The notes: generated by a model not told the origin, from the letters alone. Shown: positions 1-8,835, counted from the stretch's first letter. The stretch is 64,000 bases of DNA from Nocardioides luteus (GCF_000960475.2 NZ_JZDQ02000013.1:1-64000), one strand, 5' to 3'. A program made the numbers and translations.

Positions 1-240
1 GAGGCGTCACTCCCGTCGGGCGAGGCGTCACTCCCGTCGGGCGAGGCGTCACTCCCGTCGGGCGAGGCGTCACTCCCGTCGGGCGAGGCGTCACCGTAGT
101 GACGTCTCGGCCGACGTACCTGACGCCTCGGCCGACGTACCTGACGCCTCGCCCGACGGGAGTGACGCCTCGGCCGACGTACCTGACGCCTCGGCCGACG
201 TACCTGACGTCTCGGCCGACGCTTGTGACGCCTCGGCGAG
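1..240. repeat. Convergent array of 21-bp repeats overlapping the end of the methyltransferase gene
   Basis: Four complete 21-bp units of the form GAGGCGTCACTCCCGTCGGGC (1-84) and a partial fifth (85-94) are followed by a 4-base turn (95-98). Then come six units of the opposite orientation, TGACGCCTCGGCCGACGTACC and variants (100-225), and a partial one to 240. The turn is the loop of a hairpin (85-94 with 99-108, one G-T pair). The right half is translated as the C-terminal tail of the methyltransferase, whose stop is at 91-93; the left half lies beyond the stop. The same family recurs near 36.95-37.10 kb and 62.5-62.9 kb. The array may continue left of the window. Confidence 0.93.
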
Positions 241-2400
241 GGTGAGGTTCTGGGCGATCAGGGCGGCCATGAGGGCTCGCTGGCGGGCGGGGGTGAGACC
301 GAAGCCGGAGGGGGTCAGGTCGGGGGTGGCCAGGGACTCGTCGATCCCGTGGAGGCGGGCGGTGGCGTGGTTGACGTCGGCGATGGCCTGGCGGAGGTCG
401 GCGGTCGCGGGGTCGTGGACGGTGGGGTCACCGACGAGATTGAGTACGCCGGTGATGCCGATGCGGCGCTCGTCGCCGACCCGGTCCAGGGCTGCGAGCA
501 GGGCAGCGCCTACCGGGCGGAGCGGCCCCAGGTCGGCCGGGAACGGGTAGGTGGCGCGCAGGCGCGAGGGGTTGTAGCGGTAGGCGGTGTTGAGCATGGT
601 GCCGCCGGCGCGCATCGCCCAGACGCGATGGAGGTCGGAGGCGAGGAACGCGTACGCAGCCGCATCCTGCGTCGGGTAGACGACGAGCCCGTTGGAGAAG
701 ACGTGGTCTGCACCGACCAGGACCGGCCACAGGTGCTTGCTGTGCTTGCTGAACGCGATGACGTGCGAGAGCTCGGCGGCGTCGCGGTAGAGCTCGTCGA
801 CCGGGCTGAGGAAGCCCCACCAGCGCTCCTTGAGCTGGGGATACTTCACGAACTGCCGGCGGCGCTCGGCGCGTACCTTGGACCGCACCCGCCGGGCGAG
901 CGGGCGGTCCTCGGCGAGCTCCTCGAGCCCGAGCTTGCCGACGTCGATCACGAAGCGGGAGGCGGTCGATCCGCACGGGGTCACCAGGTCCTCGCCGCTC
1001 AGATAGGGCCGCACCGTGTGCCCGAGCGGCCCGCGGCAGAGGGCCTCCGCCTCGGCCGGTGTCAGGACGAGCGAGCGGCCGAGCACGATCGTGCCCTGGT
1101 AGCCGTGCGGCAGCGGGACATCGAGAGCCAGTCGCGCCGGCTCCGGGAGCGAGAACCCGTCCTCGAGCGTCCCGGTGATCGCAGGCACCGAGCGGCCGTC
1201 GAGCCAGGCGCTGTCGAGCGGCCGGGTGGTGAGCCAGATCTTCGCGAACCGCACCCCCGCCGTCGGCCACGGGGCCGACCGCTCCGCCCGGGCCACCTGC
1301 CAGCCGCGGTCCAGGAGCGCACCGAGGCCGAACCGTGCGGTGTCGCCCTCGCTGATCGAGTCGGTGGTGATCAGCCCGATCTCCCCGCGGCTGAGGGCGG
1401 CGGCCCGGAGCAGGAAGTAGATAACGTAGTCGGCCCGCCTCGTCGTGCCCGCGGCGAGCGTGTGCGCGAGGTAGTCGCGCAGCTCCCGACCGATCGCGTC
1501 CCGCACCCGCTTGACCCCGAGGTAGGGCGGGTTGCCGACGACCGCGTCGAAGCCTCCGCGCGCCATCACCTCGGGCGCGGCCAGCGCCCAGTGGATCGGC
1601 CGGACCGAGGGAACGGGCAGTCGCCGGGCGCGGCTGAGCGCCGCGTACGCCTCCTCGAGCCGTTTCCCCGGCCGACCGCCCAGCGGCAGCGCGACCGCGA
1701 CCATGGCATCGGCGTACGCCGTCGGGTCGGCCACGCCGGCGGGAAGCTCGTCCGCGTCGACGATCCCGACCAGCGAGTTGCCGCACAGGATCCGGTCGTC
1801 GAGGAAGGTCAACGGGAGCGAGGGGTCCTCGCAGAGCAGCCAGAGCGACAGCTTCGCGATGTCGACCGCGACCGGGTCGATGTCGGCGCCGTAGAGGCAC
1901 CGGGTGACGACCTCGGCCACCGGCAGCCGGCACGACGACGCCAGATAGCGCGCAGAGGCGAGGAGAAAGACCCCGGTCCCGGCCGCGATGTCGACCACGG
2001 TGGCGTCCGCGGACGCCACCGGCGCCAAGGCATGGGCGACGACCTCGTCCGCCAGCTCGGGCGGGGTGTAGTGGGCGCCGTTGTCGCGCCGCGAGGAGTC
2101 CTCGAGCAGCGCCTCGTAGACGTAGCCGATCTCCTCCAGGACCAGGTCGTCCACTTCGACCTTGTCCTGGAACAGATAGTCCGACAGCAGACGATCCGAC
2201 GATGAACGGTCGTCGGCACAGGGCAACAGCCCCGCCGCGTCCAAGGCCTCCTCGGTGACCGCCATGCCGCGGGCCTCCGCGAAAGCCGCCACCACCCGGC
2301 GCATCACCACAGCCACCGCCGAGGGGCCGCCGCCCAGCTCGGCGACCGCCGACCGCGCTCGACTGCGCAGTGCCCGGGCGGTGATCACAGGATGAACCAT
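91..2400 (-). CDS. N6-adenine DNA methyltransferase, Eco57I/type IIG-like, apparently orphan
   Basis: 769 aa. The motifs of an SAM-dependent gamma-class N6-adenine DNA methyltransferase are visible in order: a GAHYTP segment (about 108-113, the motif X region), DIAAGTGVFL (about 137, SAM-binding motif I), and the catalytic GNPPYLG (about 288-294, motif IV). The rest resembles the target-recognition part of Eco57I-type enzymes. I see no PD-(D/E)xK nuclease domain, and no restriction partner lies beside it, so it may be an orphan or defence-associated methylase. The last ~45 residues are low complexity, built from the heptad SAEASGT or variants, and are encoded by the 21-bp repeat array; this tail is unlikely to belong to the enzyme fold. 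The ATG at 2398-2400 is divergent from the next gene. Confidence 0.85.
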   Translation of the reverse strand: MVHPVITARALRSRARSAVAELGGGPSAVAVVMRRVVAAFAEARGMAVTEEALDAAGLLPCADDRSSSDRLLSDYLFQDKVEVDDLVLEEIGYVYEALLEDSSRRDNGAHYTPPELADEVVAHALAPVASADATVVDIAAGTGVFLLASARYLASSCRLPVAEVVTRCLYGADIDPVAVDIAKLSLWLLCEDPSLPLTFLDDRILCGNSLVGIVDADELPAGVADPTAYADAMVAVALPLGGRPGKRLEEAYAALSRARRLPVPSVRPIHWALAAPEVMARGGFDAVVGNPPYLGVKRVRDAIGRELRDYLAHTLAAGTTRRADYVIYFLLRAAALSRGEIGLITTDSISEGDTARFGLGALLDRGWQVARAERSAPWPTAGVRFAKIWLTTRPLDSAWLDGRSVPAITGTLEDGFSLPEPARLALDVPLPHGYQGTIVLGRSLVLTPAEAEALCRGPLGHTVRPYLSGEDLVTPCGSTASRFVIDVGKLGLEELAEDRPLARRVRSKVRAERRRQFVKYPQLKERWWGFLSPVDELYRDAAELSHVIAFSKHSKHLWPVLVGADHVFSNGLVVYPTQDAAAYAFLASDLHRVWAMRAGGTMLNTAYRYNPSRLRATYPFPADLGPLRPVGAALLAALDRVGDERRIGITGVLNLVGDPTVHDPATADLRQAIADVNHATARLHGIDESLATPDLTPSGFGLTPARQRALMAALIAQNLTLAEASQASAETSGTSAEASGTSAEASLPSGEASGTSAEASGTSAETSLR

Positions 2401-2502
2401 AGAACGCCCGCAGGTTCGAGGAGACGAACCGATGATGAAGAGTGGCGGCCCGGGGTGCCCCCGTTCACCACAACGTCACACCGCACGTACAGAATCCGCC
2501 GC

Positions 2503-3726
2503 ATGTCCAACGACTCGGAGCGGCTCGCGCCCCTCCTCCACATCCGGCCCGGCACGACACCTCGCGTGGCGATCATCTCGGCGAGCTACGGCGCTGGCCA
2601 CAACTCGGCCTCCCGGGAGATCGCCCGAGCACTCGGGGAGGCCGGATGTGACGTCGAGATCTTCGACTTCGTCGATCTGATGCCCTGGCGCCTCGGGCAC
2701 GGCCTGAAGGCCGGCTACAAGATGCAGCTCCAGGTCAGTCCCGACTCCTGGGGCACCACGATGAGCCTGGTCATGCCGGGGCGCCCGCTCCACAGGCTCT
2801 TCAACCGGGTCCTCCGCCTCTCCATCCGCAACCTCACCGACGCCATGCACGGCGCCGATCTGGTCATCTCCACCCACCCGTTCTGCTCCCAGGTGATCGG
2901 TCACCTGCGCACCACCGGGCAGCTGAGCGTGCCCGCCGTCACCTACCTCACCGATGCCGCCGTCCCGGCGCTGTGGATCAACCCCGGCATCGACCTCAAC
3001 CTCGCCATCCACGAGGTCGCGGCCCGCGAGGCGCGCATCCTCGGCGGCAAGGCGGCCGTGGTCCAGCCGCTGGTCCCGCCGGGTGCGGCGTACGTCCCCG
3101 GCGAGGTCTTCCCCGACCCCCTGGCCGACCTCGACCTGAAGGGCCCGCGGGCGCTCGTCACCGGCGGATCGCTGGGCGCCGGCGCCCTCGAGCAGACCGC
3201 CCTCGACATCCTCGAGCACAGCGACATGACCCCGATCGTCCTCTGCGCGACCGACCCCTGCCTCAAGCGTCGCCTGGAGCGCATCCCCGGTGTGGTGGCG
3301 CTCGGCTGGCGCACCGACGTACGTGCCCTGATGGCGACCAGCGACTGCGTCGTCCAGAACGCCGGCGGCTTCACCTCCCTGGAGGCGCTGGCCTCCGGCA
3401 CCCCGGTGATCACCTACCGCTCGATCTCCGGCCACGGCGCCGCCAACTCGGCCAACCTGGACCGCGCCGGCCTGATCCCGTGGGCACGTGACGAGATCGA
3501 GCTCGCCAAGCACCTGGTCGTCGCCGCGGAGTCGCCCCGGTTCAACCGACTCGCGCTCGGGGTCCCCGACATCGTCCAGCTCCTCACCGGCAGCCATGAG
3601 GAGACCCAGCCGGTTCAGCGGCCCGAGGACAGCCCGAAGAGCCTCGCGGCGTTCTCGTGGAGCACGCCGCGGGCCCAGTCGTCACCGAGCCCGAGCCCCA
3701 GGACCCCGTCGACCGCCTCGAGGTAG
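2503..3726 (+). CDS. MGDG synthase-family / MurG-like glycosyltransferase
   Basis: 407 aa from the ATG at 2503; an upstream in-frame ATG at 2392 would overlap the divergent methyltransferase start, so it is disfavoured. The N-terminal half has the monogalactosyldiacylglycerol-synthase signature (ISASYGAGHNSASREIARAL, near residue 20). The C-terminal half has the GT-B nucleotide-sugar site (QNAGGFTSLEALASGTPVI). Such enzymes move a sugar from a UDP- or GDP-sugar to a lipid acceptor at the inner face of the membrane. The acceptor cannot be read from the sequence. The last ~37 residues are low complexity (rich in S, P, T) and overlap the convergent amidohydrolase gene by 112 bp, so the true end may be a little earlier. 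Confidence 0.75.
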   Translation: MSNDSERLAPLLHIRPGTTPRVAIISASYGAGHNSASREIARALGEAGCDVEIFDFVDLMPWRLGHGLKAGYKMQLQVSPDSWGTTMSLVMPGRPLHRLFNRVLRLSIRNLTDAMHGADLVISTHPFCSQVIGHLRTTGQLSVPAVTYLTDAAVPALWINPGIDLNLAIHEVAAREARILGGKAAVVQPLVPPGAAYVPGEVFPDPLADLDLKGPRALVTGGSLGAGALEQTALDILEHSDMTPIVLCATDPCLKRRLERIPGVVALGWRTDVRALMATSDCVVQNAGGFTSLEALASGTPVITYRSISGHGAANSANLDRAGLIPWARDEIELAKHLVVAAESPRFNRLALGVPDIVQLLTGSHEETQPVQRPEDSPKSLAAFSWSTPRAQSSPSPSPRTPSTASR

Positions 3727-4526
3727 GGGTAGGGGATGTTCGGGAAGTCGCTCCCGAACAGCACCCGCTCCCCCAGCACCTTCAGCCGCGGCAGCTCCTC
3801 GGCCGGGAACGGCGTGGACGCCTCGGTGAAGGCGGTGAAGGCCATGGTGGTGTCCAGGTGCACGTTGTCGTACTTCTCCACCAGGTCGAGGAAGCGCGCG
3901 TAGTCCGGCAGCCCCATGTGGGCCACGATCAGCACCAGATCGGGATAGCGCCCGAGCAGCGCCTCCATCCCGGCCGGCCCGGTGAACCGCCCCGGCGCCG
4001 GCCCGTGGCCGGAGTGGATCACCAGCGGCGTACGCGACTCCGACAGCACCTCCCAGACCGGGTCCAGCAGCGGCGAGTTGGGGTCGTAGTCACCGACCTG
4101 GACGTGCGCCTTGAAGATCCGCGCCCCCGCCTCGACCGCCTCGCGCACGTAGTCGCCCGCACCGGGCTCCGGGTAGAACGTCGCCGACTGCAGGCAGTCC
4201 GGCTTGTCCGCCGCGAACTCCGCGCCCCACTCGTTCAGCCACGCCGCCATCCCGGGCTTGTGCGGATAGGTGAGGGCCGAGAAGCGACGTACGCCGAGAT
4301 CCCGCAGCACCCGGAGCCGCTCCTCCTCGGAGTGCCGGTAGGCGATCGGCCACGCCCGGCCGGTCAGCGGCCCGGCCGAGTCGAAGTAGGCCCACACCTT
4401 GTCGAGCATCCGCTCGGGCAGGAAGTGGGTGTGTACGTCGAAGATGCCGTCCAGACCCAGCGCGTCGAGCCGCGCGCGGATCTGCGCGGGCTCGTCCGGG
4501 GCGATGGTGACCGTCGGATGATTCAC
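3615..4526 (-). CDS. Amidohydrolase-family (TIM-barrel) metal-dependent hydrolase
   Basis: 303 aa with a GTG start at 4526, chosen because homology begins just after it and the upstream continuation of the frame is the antisense of the RNase H gene. It shows the amidohydrolase_2 pattern: FDVHTHF near residue 24 (metal-binding HxH), VIHSGHGP, VAHMGLPDY and a late LFGSDFPN (catalytic Asp). This family includes ACMSD- and gamma-resorcylate-type decarboxylases and lactonases. The substrate is not identifiable. It is downstream of, and 11 bp from, the RNase H gene on the same strand, so the two are probably co-transcribed. It overlaps the glycosyltransferase end convergently. Confidence 0.8.
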   Translation of the reverse strand: MNHPTVTIAPDEPAQIRARLDALGLDGIFDVHTHFLPERMLDKVWAYFDSAGPLTGRAWPIAYRHSEEERLRVLRDLGVRRFSALTYPHKPGMAAWLNEWGAEFAADKPDCLQSATFYPEPGAGDYVREAVEAGARIFKAHVQVGDYDPNSPLLDPVWEVLSESRTPLVIHSGHGPAPGRFTGPAGMEALLGRYPDLVLIVAHMGLPDYARFLDLVEKYDNVHLDTTMAFTAFTEASTPFPAEELPRLKVLGERVLFGSDFPNIPYPYLEAVDGVLGLGLGDDWARGVLHENAARLFGLSSGR

Positions 4527-4537
4527 GACAGCCGAAC

Positions 4538-5410
4538 CTACCCGGCGGACGCAGTTCCCGAGGCCATCGGTGCGGCGAACGTCTCGGCGATCGCCTGAGC
4601 CCTCCCAGGGATCTCGTCCGCGGTGAGCCCCCAGGTGCCCTCGGCGAAGCGCCGGGCGAGCTTCGCCAGCGAGTCGGCGCCTTCGTTGAGCGCCTCGCCG
4701 ACGTGGCCGCGCACCCACTCGAACGAGAGTCGCTCGGACTCGCGGCACAGGTCGTCGTGCATGCGGGTCAGGCCGGCGAGCTCGGCCCGGTGCTCGGTCT
4801 CGTAGCCCTTCGGCATCGACTCCTCTCCGCGGAGCCAGTCCTCGATCAGCGCGAGCGCGACCCGCGAGTCGGTCCGGATGGTCAGCGTGCGACGCGGCAG
4901 CGCGCGCACCGCCTCCGCGATCGCCTGCAGCTCGGCCAGGACCACCAGCGAATGCGGGTCCCGGATGCGGGCGTTGGGCACCTGCCGGCCGAAACCGTGC
5001 TGGCCGTCGCCGGCGAGCCAGCCCCAGCCGATGAAGCCGCGGTGCGCCGAGCCGTCGGTCGCCACCACCAGCGGTGGCAGCGGGCCGGCCCGGTGAAGCG
5101 CCATCGCCTCGACCGCCGCCGCACGGATGTCGGCGTCCTCCTCGACGAACGGCACCACGGTGACCCCGGGATAGGCGTCCGCGATCTCGTCGGTCAGCAT
5201 CCAGAACCGCGAATTGGACGGCAGCGCGACCACGATCTGCACCGGAGCGATCTCGACGAGCGAGTCGTACGCCGCCCCGACCGCCGCGATGATGGCGTCC
5301 TCGGTCCCGCGGGCGCCCAGCGACCCCGCCGACGACACCTCGGGACCGACCAGGACCCAGTCCCAGCTCTCGGCGTCGCTGCGCTCCTTGACCACGATGA
5401 AGCAACGCAT
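4538..5410 (-). CDS. RNase H-domain protein with an extra N-terminal domain
   Basis: 290 aa from the ATG at 5410, which follows AGGAGGTCTGCA; an upstream ATG at 5437 lacks such a site. Residues about 113-255 form an RNase HI fold with the acidic quartet visible as D119 (ATDGSA), E160 (AELQAI), D181 (TDSRVAL) and D246 (EGADSLA), plus the RGHVG loop with H236. It should therefore cleave RNA in RNA/DNA hybrids if the fold is active. The first ~110 residues are not the usual hybrid-binding domain of RNase H1 and I do not recognise them. The gene lies upstream of the amidohydrolase on the same strand, with no obvious functional link. Confidence 0.8.
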   Translation of the reverse strand: MRCFIVVKERSDAESWDWVLVGPEVSSAGSLGARGTEDAIIAAVGAAYDSLVEIAPVQIVVALPSNSRFWMLTDEIADAYPGVTVVPFVEEDADIRAAAVEAMALHRAGPLPPLVVATDGSAHRGFIGWGWLAGDGQHGFGRQVPNARIRDPHSLVVLAELQAIAEAVRALPRRTLTIRTDSRVALALIEDWLRGEESMPKGYETEHRAELAGLTRMHDDLCRESERLSFEWVRGHVGEALNEGADSLAKLARRFAEGTWGLTADEIPGRAQAIAETFAAPMASGTASAG

Positions 5411-5510
5411 TGCAGACCTCCTGACCCGCCCGAACAAGTCGGTCTCGACGTTACCCGGCGGTGCCTGAGAAGGAGCCTGCGGCGTCAGGATCCGGACACC
5501 GAGCCCAGTC

Positions 5511-5560
5511 GGGTCGTGAAGCCGAGAGTGACCTATGGACCACTCTCGGCTTCACGACCC
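5511..5560 (-). terminator. Perfect 20-bp inverted repeat, probable terminator of the acyl-CoA ligase gene
   Basis: Arms 5511-5530 and 5541-5560 are perfectly complementary over 20 bp around a 10-base loop. It lies 21 bp downstream of the ligase stop codon and 100 bp upstream of the RNase H start, the expected place for a terminator. There is no clear U-tract, as is common in actinobacteria. Confidence 0.7.
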
Positions 5561-5580
5561 CTGCTGCTCGACGGCCGGGC

Positions 5581-7434
5581 TCACTCCCCGCCGGCGTAGA
5601 GACCGTCGATGACGTCGGCGTACTTCTTGCTCACCACGCGCCGCTTGAGCTTCAGGGTGGGGGTGAGCTCCTCGGACTCGGCGGTCCACTCCTCGCCGAG
5701 CAGCTCGAAGGCCTTGACCTGCTCGGGGCGCGAGAGCCGGGCGTTGGCCGCCTCGACGGCCTGGCCCACCGCACCCCGGATGACCGGGTGCTGAGCCAGC
5801 TCGGCGAGCGAGCCGGCCTCGACGCCGAGCTTCTGGGCGACCACGGGAGCGATCTCGCCATCCAGGGTGAGCACGGCGACGACGTACGAACGACCGTCAC
5901 CGACCACCATCGCGTGGCCGACGAGCGGGCTCTCCTTGAGGAGGTTCTCGATGTTGGACGGGGCGATGTTCTTGCCCGCGGAGTTGATGATCATCTCCTT
6001 CTTGCGGTCGACGACGCTGAGGAAGCCGTCCTCGTCGAGCGAGCCGATGTCGCCGGTGTGCAGCCAGCCGTCGGCGTCGAGGAGCGCCGCGGTCGCCTCC
6101 GGCCGGCGTACGTAGCCAGGCGTCGTGATCGGCCCGCGGAACAGGATCTCGCCGTCATCCGCGATGCGCACCTCGATCCCGGGATGGGGCCGGCCGACCG
6201 TGCCGAGGCGGAAGCCCTCGGGCCCGTTGGCGGTCGCGGCGCCGGTGGTCTCGGTCATCCCGTAGACGTCGTAGACCTTGATCCCGAGCCCGGCGAAGAA
6301 GCGGGCCACCTCGATCGGCATCGGCGCGGCCGCACTGGCCGCCCACTCGACGCGGTCGAGGCCGAGCAGGGCGCGCATCGTCGAGAGGACGGCCGCGTCG
6401 GCCTGCTCGTACTGCGCCTGCAGCTCGGGCGAGGTCGTCTGTCCGGTCTGTTGCGACTCGACGTAGGCGAGGCCGACCGCCATCGCCTTCTCCACGGCCT
6501 CACGCTTGGCCTCGTCGGTCTCGGCGGCGAGCAGCGCGGTGACGCCGGTGCGGATCTTCTCCCATACCCGCGGCACCCCGAAGAAGCTGGTCGGGTGCAC
6601 CTCCTGGAGCGTGCCGAGCAGCAGTGACGGGTCCTGGATGAGGTAGACGTGGCCACCGTTGAACTGCGGGATGTAGAGGCTGAGCACCCGCTCGGCGATG
6701 TGGGCGAACGGCAGGTAGGAGACCAGCACGCCCGGCTCCTCGATCCCCGAGGTCGACAGCGAGCTGGTGGTCTCGAAGACGATGTTGCGATGGGTGAGAA
6801 CCACGCCCTTGGGCTGCCCGGTGGTGCCCGAGGTGTAGAGCATCGTGACGGTGTCGTCCGGGGTCACCGCCGCGCTGCGGGCGGCCAACTCCTCGCCGAC
6901 CCCGGCGAGCGCCGCCGCACCCGAGGCGATGAAGTCGTCCCATGCGACCGCCCGCGGGTCGTCGGCCACCGCGGTGTCGATGGTGACGACCCGGAGGATC
7001 TCCTCCCGCTTCAGCCCGAGCGCCCAGCGGGCGACGTGGTCGTCGGTCTCCAGCACCACGATCCGCGGGTTCGCGTGCTCGGCGACGTAGCCCACCTGGT
7101 CGGGCGCGAGGGTGTTGTAGATACTGATCGGCACACCGCCGGCGAGCACCGCGGCCAGGTCGGCGAGGATGTGCTCGATGCGGTTGGCGGCCATGATCGC
7201 GACCGACTCCCCCGGCTGGAGACCTGCGGCGATGTAGGCGGCGGCGAGCTCACGGGCGCGCTGGTACAGCTCGGCCCAGGTCAGCGTGCGCCAGCCCGTA
7301 CCGTCGGCGGTGTGCCGGTCGGAGAAGGCCGGCTCGGCGCCGCGTTCGGCGACCACCTTCGCGAATACGTCGACCATGGTCTGGTCGCCGATCTGGGACT
7401 CGAGGGCGGCGCGGTCGGCAGGGACGTCGGGCAT
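5581..7434 (-). CDS. Long-chain fatty-acid--CoA ligase (FadD15-like AMP-binding enzyme)
   Basis: 617 aa. It activates a carboxylic acid with ATP and joins it to CoA. The AMP-binding P-loop LYTSGTTGQPKGVVLTHRN is near residue 200. The YGMTETTGA adenylate motif, WLHTGDIG and the hinge VDRKKEMIINSAGKNIAPSN follow in the order typical of long-chain ligases; length and motifs suit the FadD15/FAA1-like branch. The ATG at 7434 follows GAAGGAG at good spacing; the open frame runs far upstream but only as antisense of pobA. It is divergent from pobA across 183 bp containing a palindrome (7457-7470). The natural substrate is not evident; proximity to pobA alone does not show an aromatic one. Confidence 0.88.
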   Translation of the reverse strand: MPDVPADRAALESQIGDQTMVDVFAKVVAERGAEPAFSDRHTADGTGWRTLTWAELYQRARELAAAYIAAGLQPGESVAIMAANRIEHILADLAAVLAGGVPISIYNTLAPDQVGYVAEHANPRIVVLETDDHVARWALGLKREEILRVVTIDTAVADDPRAVAWDDFIASGAAALAGVGEELAARSAAVTPDDTVTMLYTSGTTGQPKGVVLTHRNIVFETTSSLSTSGIEEPGVLVSYLPFAHIAERVLSLYIPQFNGGHVYLIQDPSLLLGTLQEVHPTSFFGVPRVWEKIRTGVTALLAAETDEAKREAVEKAMAVGLAYVESQQTGQTTSPELQAQYEQADAAVLSTMRALLGLDRVEWAASAAAPMPIEVARFFAGLGIKVYDVYGMTETTGAATANGPEGFRLGTVGRPHPGIEVRIADDGEILFRGPITTPGYVRRPEATAALLDADGWLHTGDIGSLDEDGFLSVVDRKKEMIINSAGKNIAPSNIENLLKESPLVGHAMVVGDGRSYVVAVLTLDGEIAPVVAQKLGVEAGSLAELAQHPVIRGAVGQAVEAANARLSRPEQVKAFELLGEEWTAESEELTPTLKLKRRVVSKKYADVIDGLYAGGE

Positions 7435-7456
7435 CGGGGCGCTCCTTCGTTGGTCT

Positions 7457-7470
7457 GTGACTCGGGTCAC
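7457..7470. promoter_or_regulatory. Palindrome GTGACTCGGGTCAC in the ligase/pobA divergent promoter region
   Basis: Perfect 5-bp arms (GTGAC/GTCAC) around 4 bases, 23 bp upstream of the ligase start. Half-sites like this are used by several TetR- and FNR-type regulators. The regulator is unknown and no regulator gene adjoins the site. Confidence 0.35.
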
Positions 7471-7617
7471 AAGTATGTGCCTCGACCGTAGGGAGGTGTC
7501 GCAGCCGACACAAGAGCCCGTCCGCGCTATTCGGCAACAGGTTCCACTCCGCAGGTCTTTCCACTCATCGGAAGACCGCGCTGGCGGCGGCCGCCGGAAC
7601 AGGAGTTGACTCGCTCC

Positions 7618-8793
7618 ATGGCAGAAGAACGTACGCAGGTTGTGATCGTCGGCGCCGGCCCCGCGGGGATGCTGCTGAGCCATCTCCTCGCCGCCGACGG
7701 GGTCGACTCGGTCGTGGTGGAGACCCGGTCCGAGGAGTACGTCGCGGCCCGGATCCGCGCCGGCATCCTGGAGCAGTCGAGCGTCGACCTGCTCACCGAG
7801 GTCGGCCTCGGTGACCGGCTCGTCCGCGACGCCGACAAGCACAGGGGCATCTATCTTCAGTGGCCCGAGGAGCGCCACCACCTCGACTTCGTCGACCTGG
7901 TCGGCCGGGCGGTCTACGTCTACGGGCAGACCGAGGTGCAGAAGGACCTGATCGACACCCGGCGTGCCGCCGGGCAGGTCGTCCACTACGAGGTCAGCGA
8001 CACCGCCCTCCACGACATCGAGTCCGACCGGCCCTCGGTCACCTTCACCGACGCCGACGGGGTCGCCCGGCGGATCCGGGCGGACGTGATCGTCGGCTGC
8101 GACGGCTCCTTCGGTCCCAGCCGCGCCGCGATCCCGGCCCGGGAGAGCTGGGACCGCACCTACCCCTACAGCTGGTTCGGCATCCTCGCCGACGTCGCGC
8201 CCTCGACCGACGAGCTGATCTACGCCTGGCACCCCGACGGCTTCGCGCTGCACTCGATGCGCTCGGAGAGCGTCTCCCGGTTCTACCTGCAGGTGCCGAA
8301 CGGCACCGACCCGGCGACCTGGTCCGACGACCAGATCTGGGACGCGCTCGCCACCCGGCTCGGCCACGGCCAGAACGGCTGGACGCTGCAGCCCGGGCAG
8401 ATCACCGACCGCAGCGTCCTGCCGATGCGGTCCCATGTCTCCACCCCGATGCGTCACGGCCGCCTCTTCCTGGCCGGCGACGCCGCACACATCGTGCCGC
8501 CGACCGGCGCCAAGGGGCTCAACCTCGCGGTCGCCGACGTCGCGCTGCTGGCGCCGGCACTCACCGCGCTGCTCAAGGGCGACCCGCGGCTGGCCGACGA
8601 CTACTCCGACACCGCGCTGCGCCGCGTCTGGCGCTGCACCCACTTCTCCTGGTGGATGACCACGATGCTGCACACCGCCGAGGACCCGTTCGACACCCAG
8701 CTCCAGCTCTCCCAGCTGCGCTGGGTGACGTCCAGCGAGCACGCTGCCGCCGGGCTCGCGGAGAACTACGCCGGGCTGCCGATCGGCTTCTGA
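7618..8793 (+). CDS. pobA: 4-hydroxybenzoate 3-monooxygenase
   Basis: 391 aa, close to the family length of about 394. FAD- and NAD(P)H-dependent aromatic hydroxylase that turns 4-hydroxybenzoate into protocatechuate in the cytoplasm. Visible: the N-terminal FAD motif VIVGAGPAG (about 9-17), the PobA-typical RIRAGILEQ (about 44-52, substrate/NADPH region), the DG motif VGCDGSFGPSR (about 160), and the second FAD motif LFLAGDAAHIVPPTGAKG (about 280-297). The ATG at 7618 follows AGGAG at 12 bp; an upstream in-frame TTG at 7606 abuts that site, so it is unlikely. Ring-cleavage genes for protocatechuate are not in this window. It ends at a terminator shared with the convergent hydrolase. Confidence 0.93.
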   Translation: MAEERTQVVIVGAGPAGMLLSHLLAADGVDSVVVETRSEEYVAARIRAGILEQSSVDLLTEVGLGDRLVRDADKHRGIYLQWPEERHHLDFVDLVGRAVYVYGQTEVQKDLIDTRRAAGQVVHYEVSDTALHDIESDRPSVTFTDADGVARRIRADVIVGCDGSFGPSRAAIPARESWDRTYPYSWFGILADVAPSTDELIYAWHPDGFALHSMRSESVSRFYLQVPNGTDPATWSDDQIWDALATRLGHGQNGWTLQPGQITDRSVLPMRSHVSTPMRHGRLFLAGDAAHIVPPTGAKGLNLAVADVALLAPALTALLKGDPRLADDYSDTALRRVWRCTHFSWWMTTMLHTAEDPFDTQLQLSQLRWVTSSEHAAAGLAENYAGLPIGF

Positions 8794-8804
8794 ACGGCGG
8801 CCCC

Positions 8805-8835
8805 GTGGGCGCGGTCAGCCGAGCACCGCGCCCAC
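8805..8835. terminator. Bidirectional terminator hairpin between pobA and the convergent hydrolase gene
   Basis: Perfect 11-bp arms GTGGGCGCGGT (8805-8815) and ACCGCGCCCAC (8825-8835) with a 9-base loop. It starts 12 bp after the pobA stop and overlaps the last codons of the hydrolase gene. Confidence 0.75.

Noticed and set aside
1..240. Regular 21-bp repeats as a CRISPR array
   Set aside because: Units are directly adjacent without unique spacers, switch orientation in the middle, are partly translated, and there are no cas genes.
349..2205. Long open frame on the plus strand opposite the methyltransferase
   Set aside because: It is the antisense of clear methyltransferase motifs, with Arg/Gly-rich composition caused by high GC. 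The same applies to many other long shadow frames, for example 33658-36180 minus and 57274-60117 plus.
4527..5405. N-terminal extension of the amidohydrolase frame up to 5405
   Set aside because: The extension is antisense-frame reading across the RNase H gene; family similarity starts just after the GTG at 4526.
7435..8742. N-terminal extension of the acyl-CoA ligase frame up to 8742
   Set aside because: It runs through pobA on the opposite strand; the ATG at 7434 has a good ribosome site and the usual ligase N-terminus.
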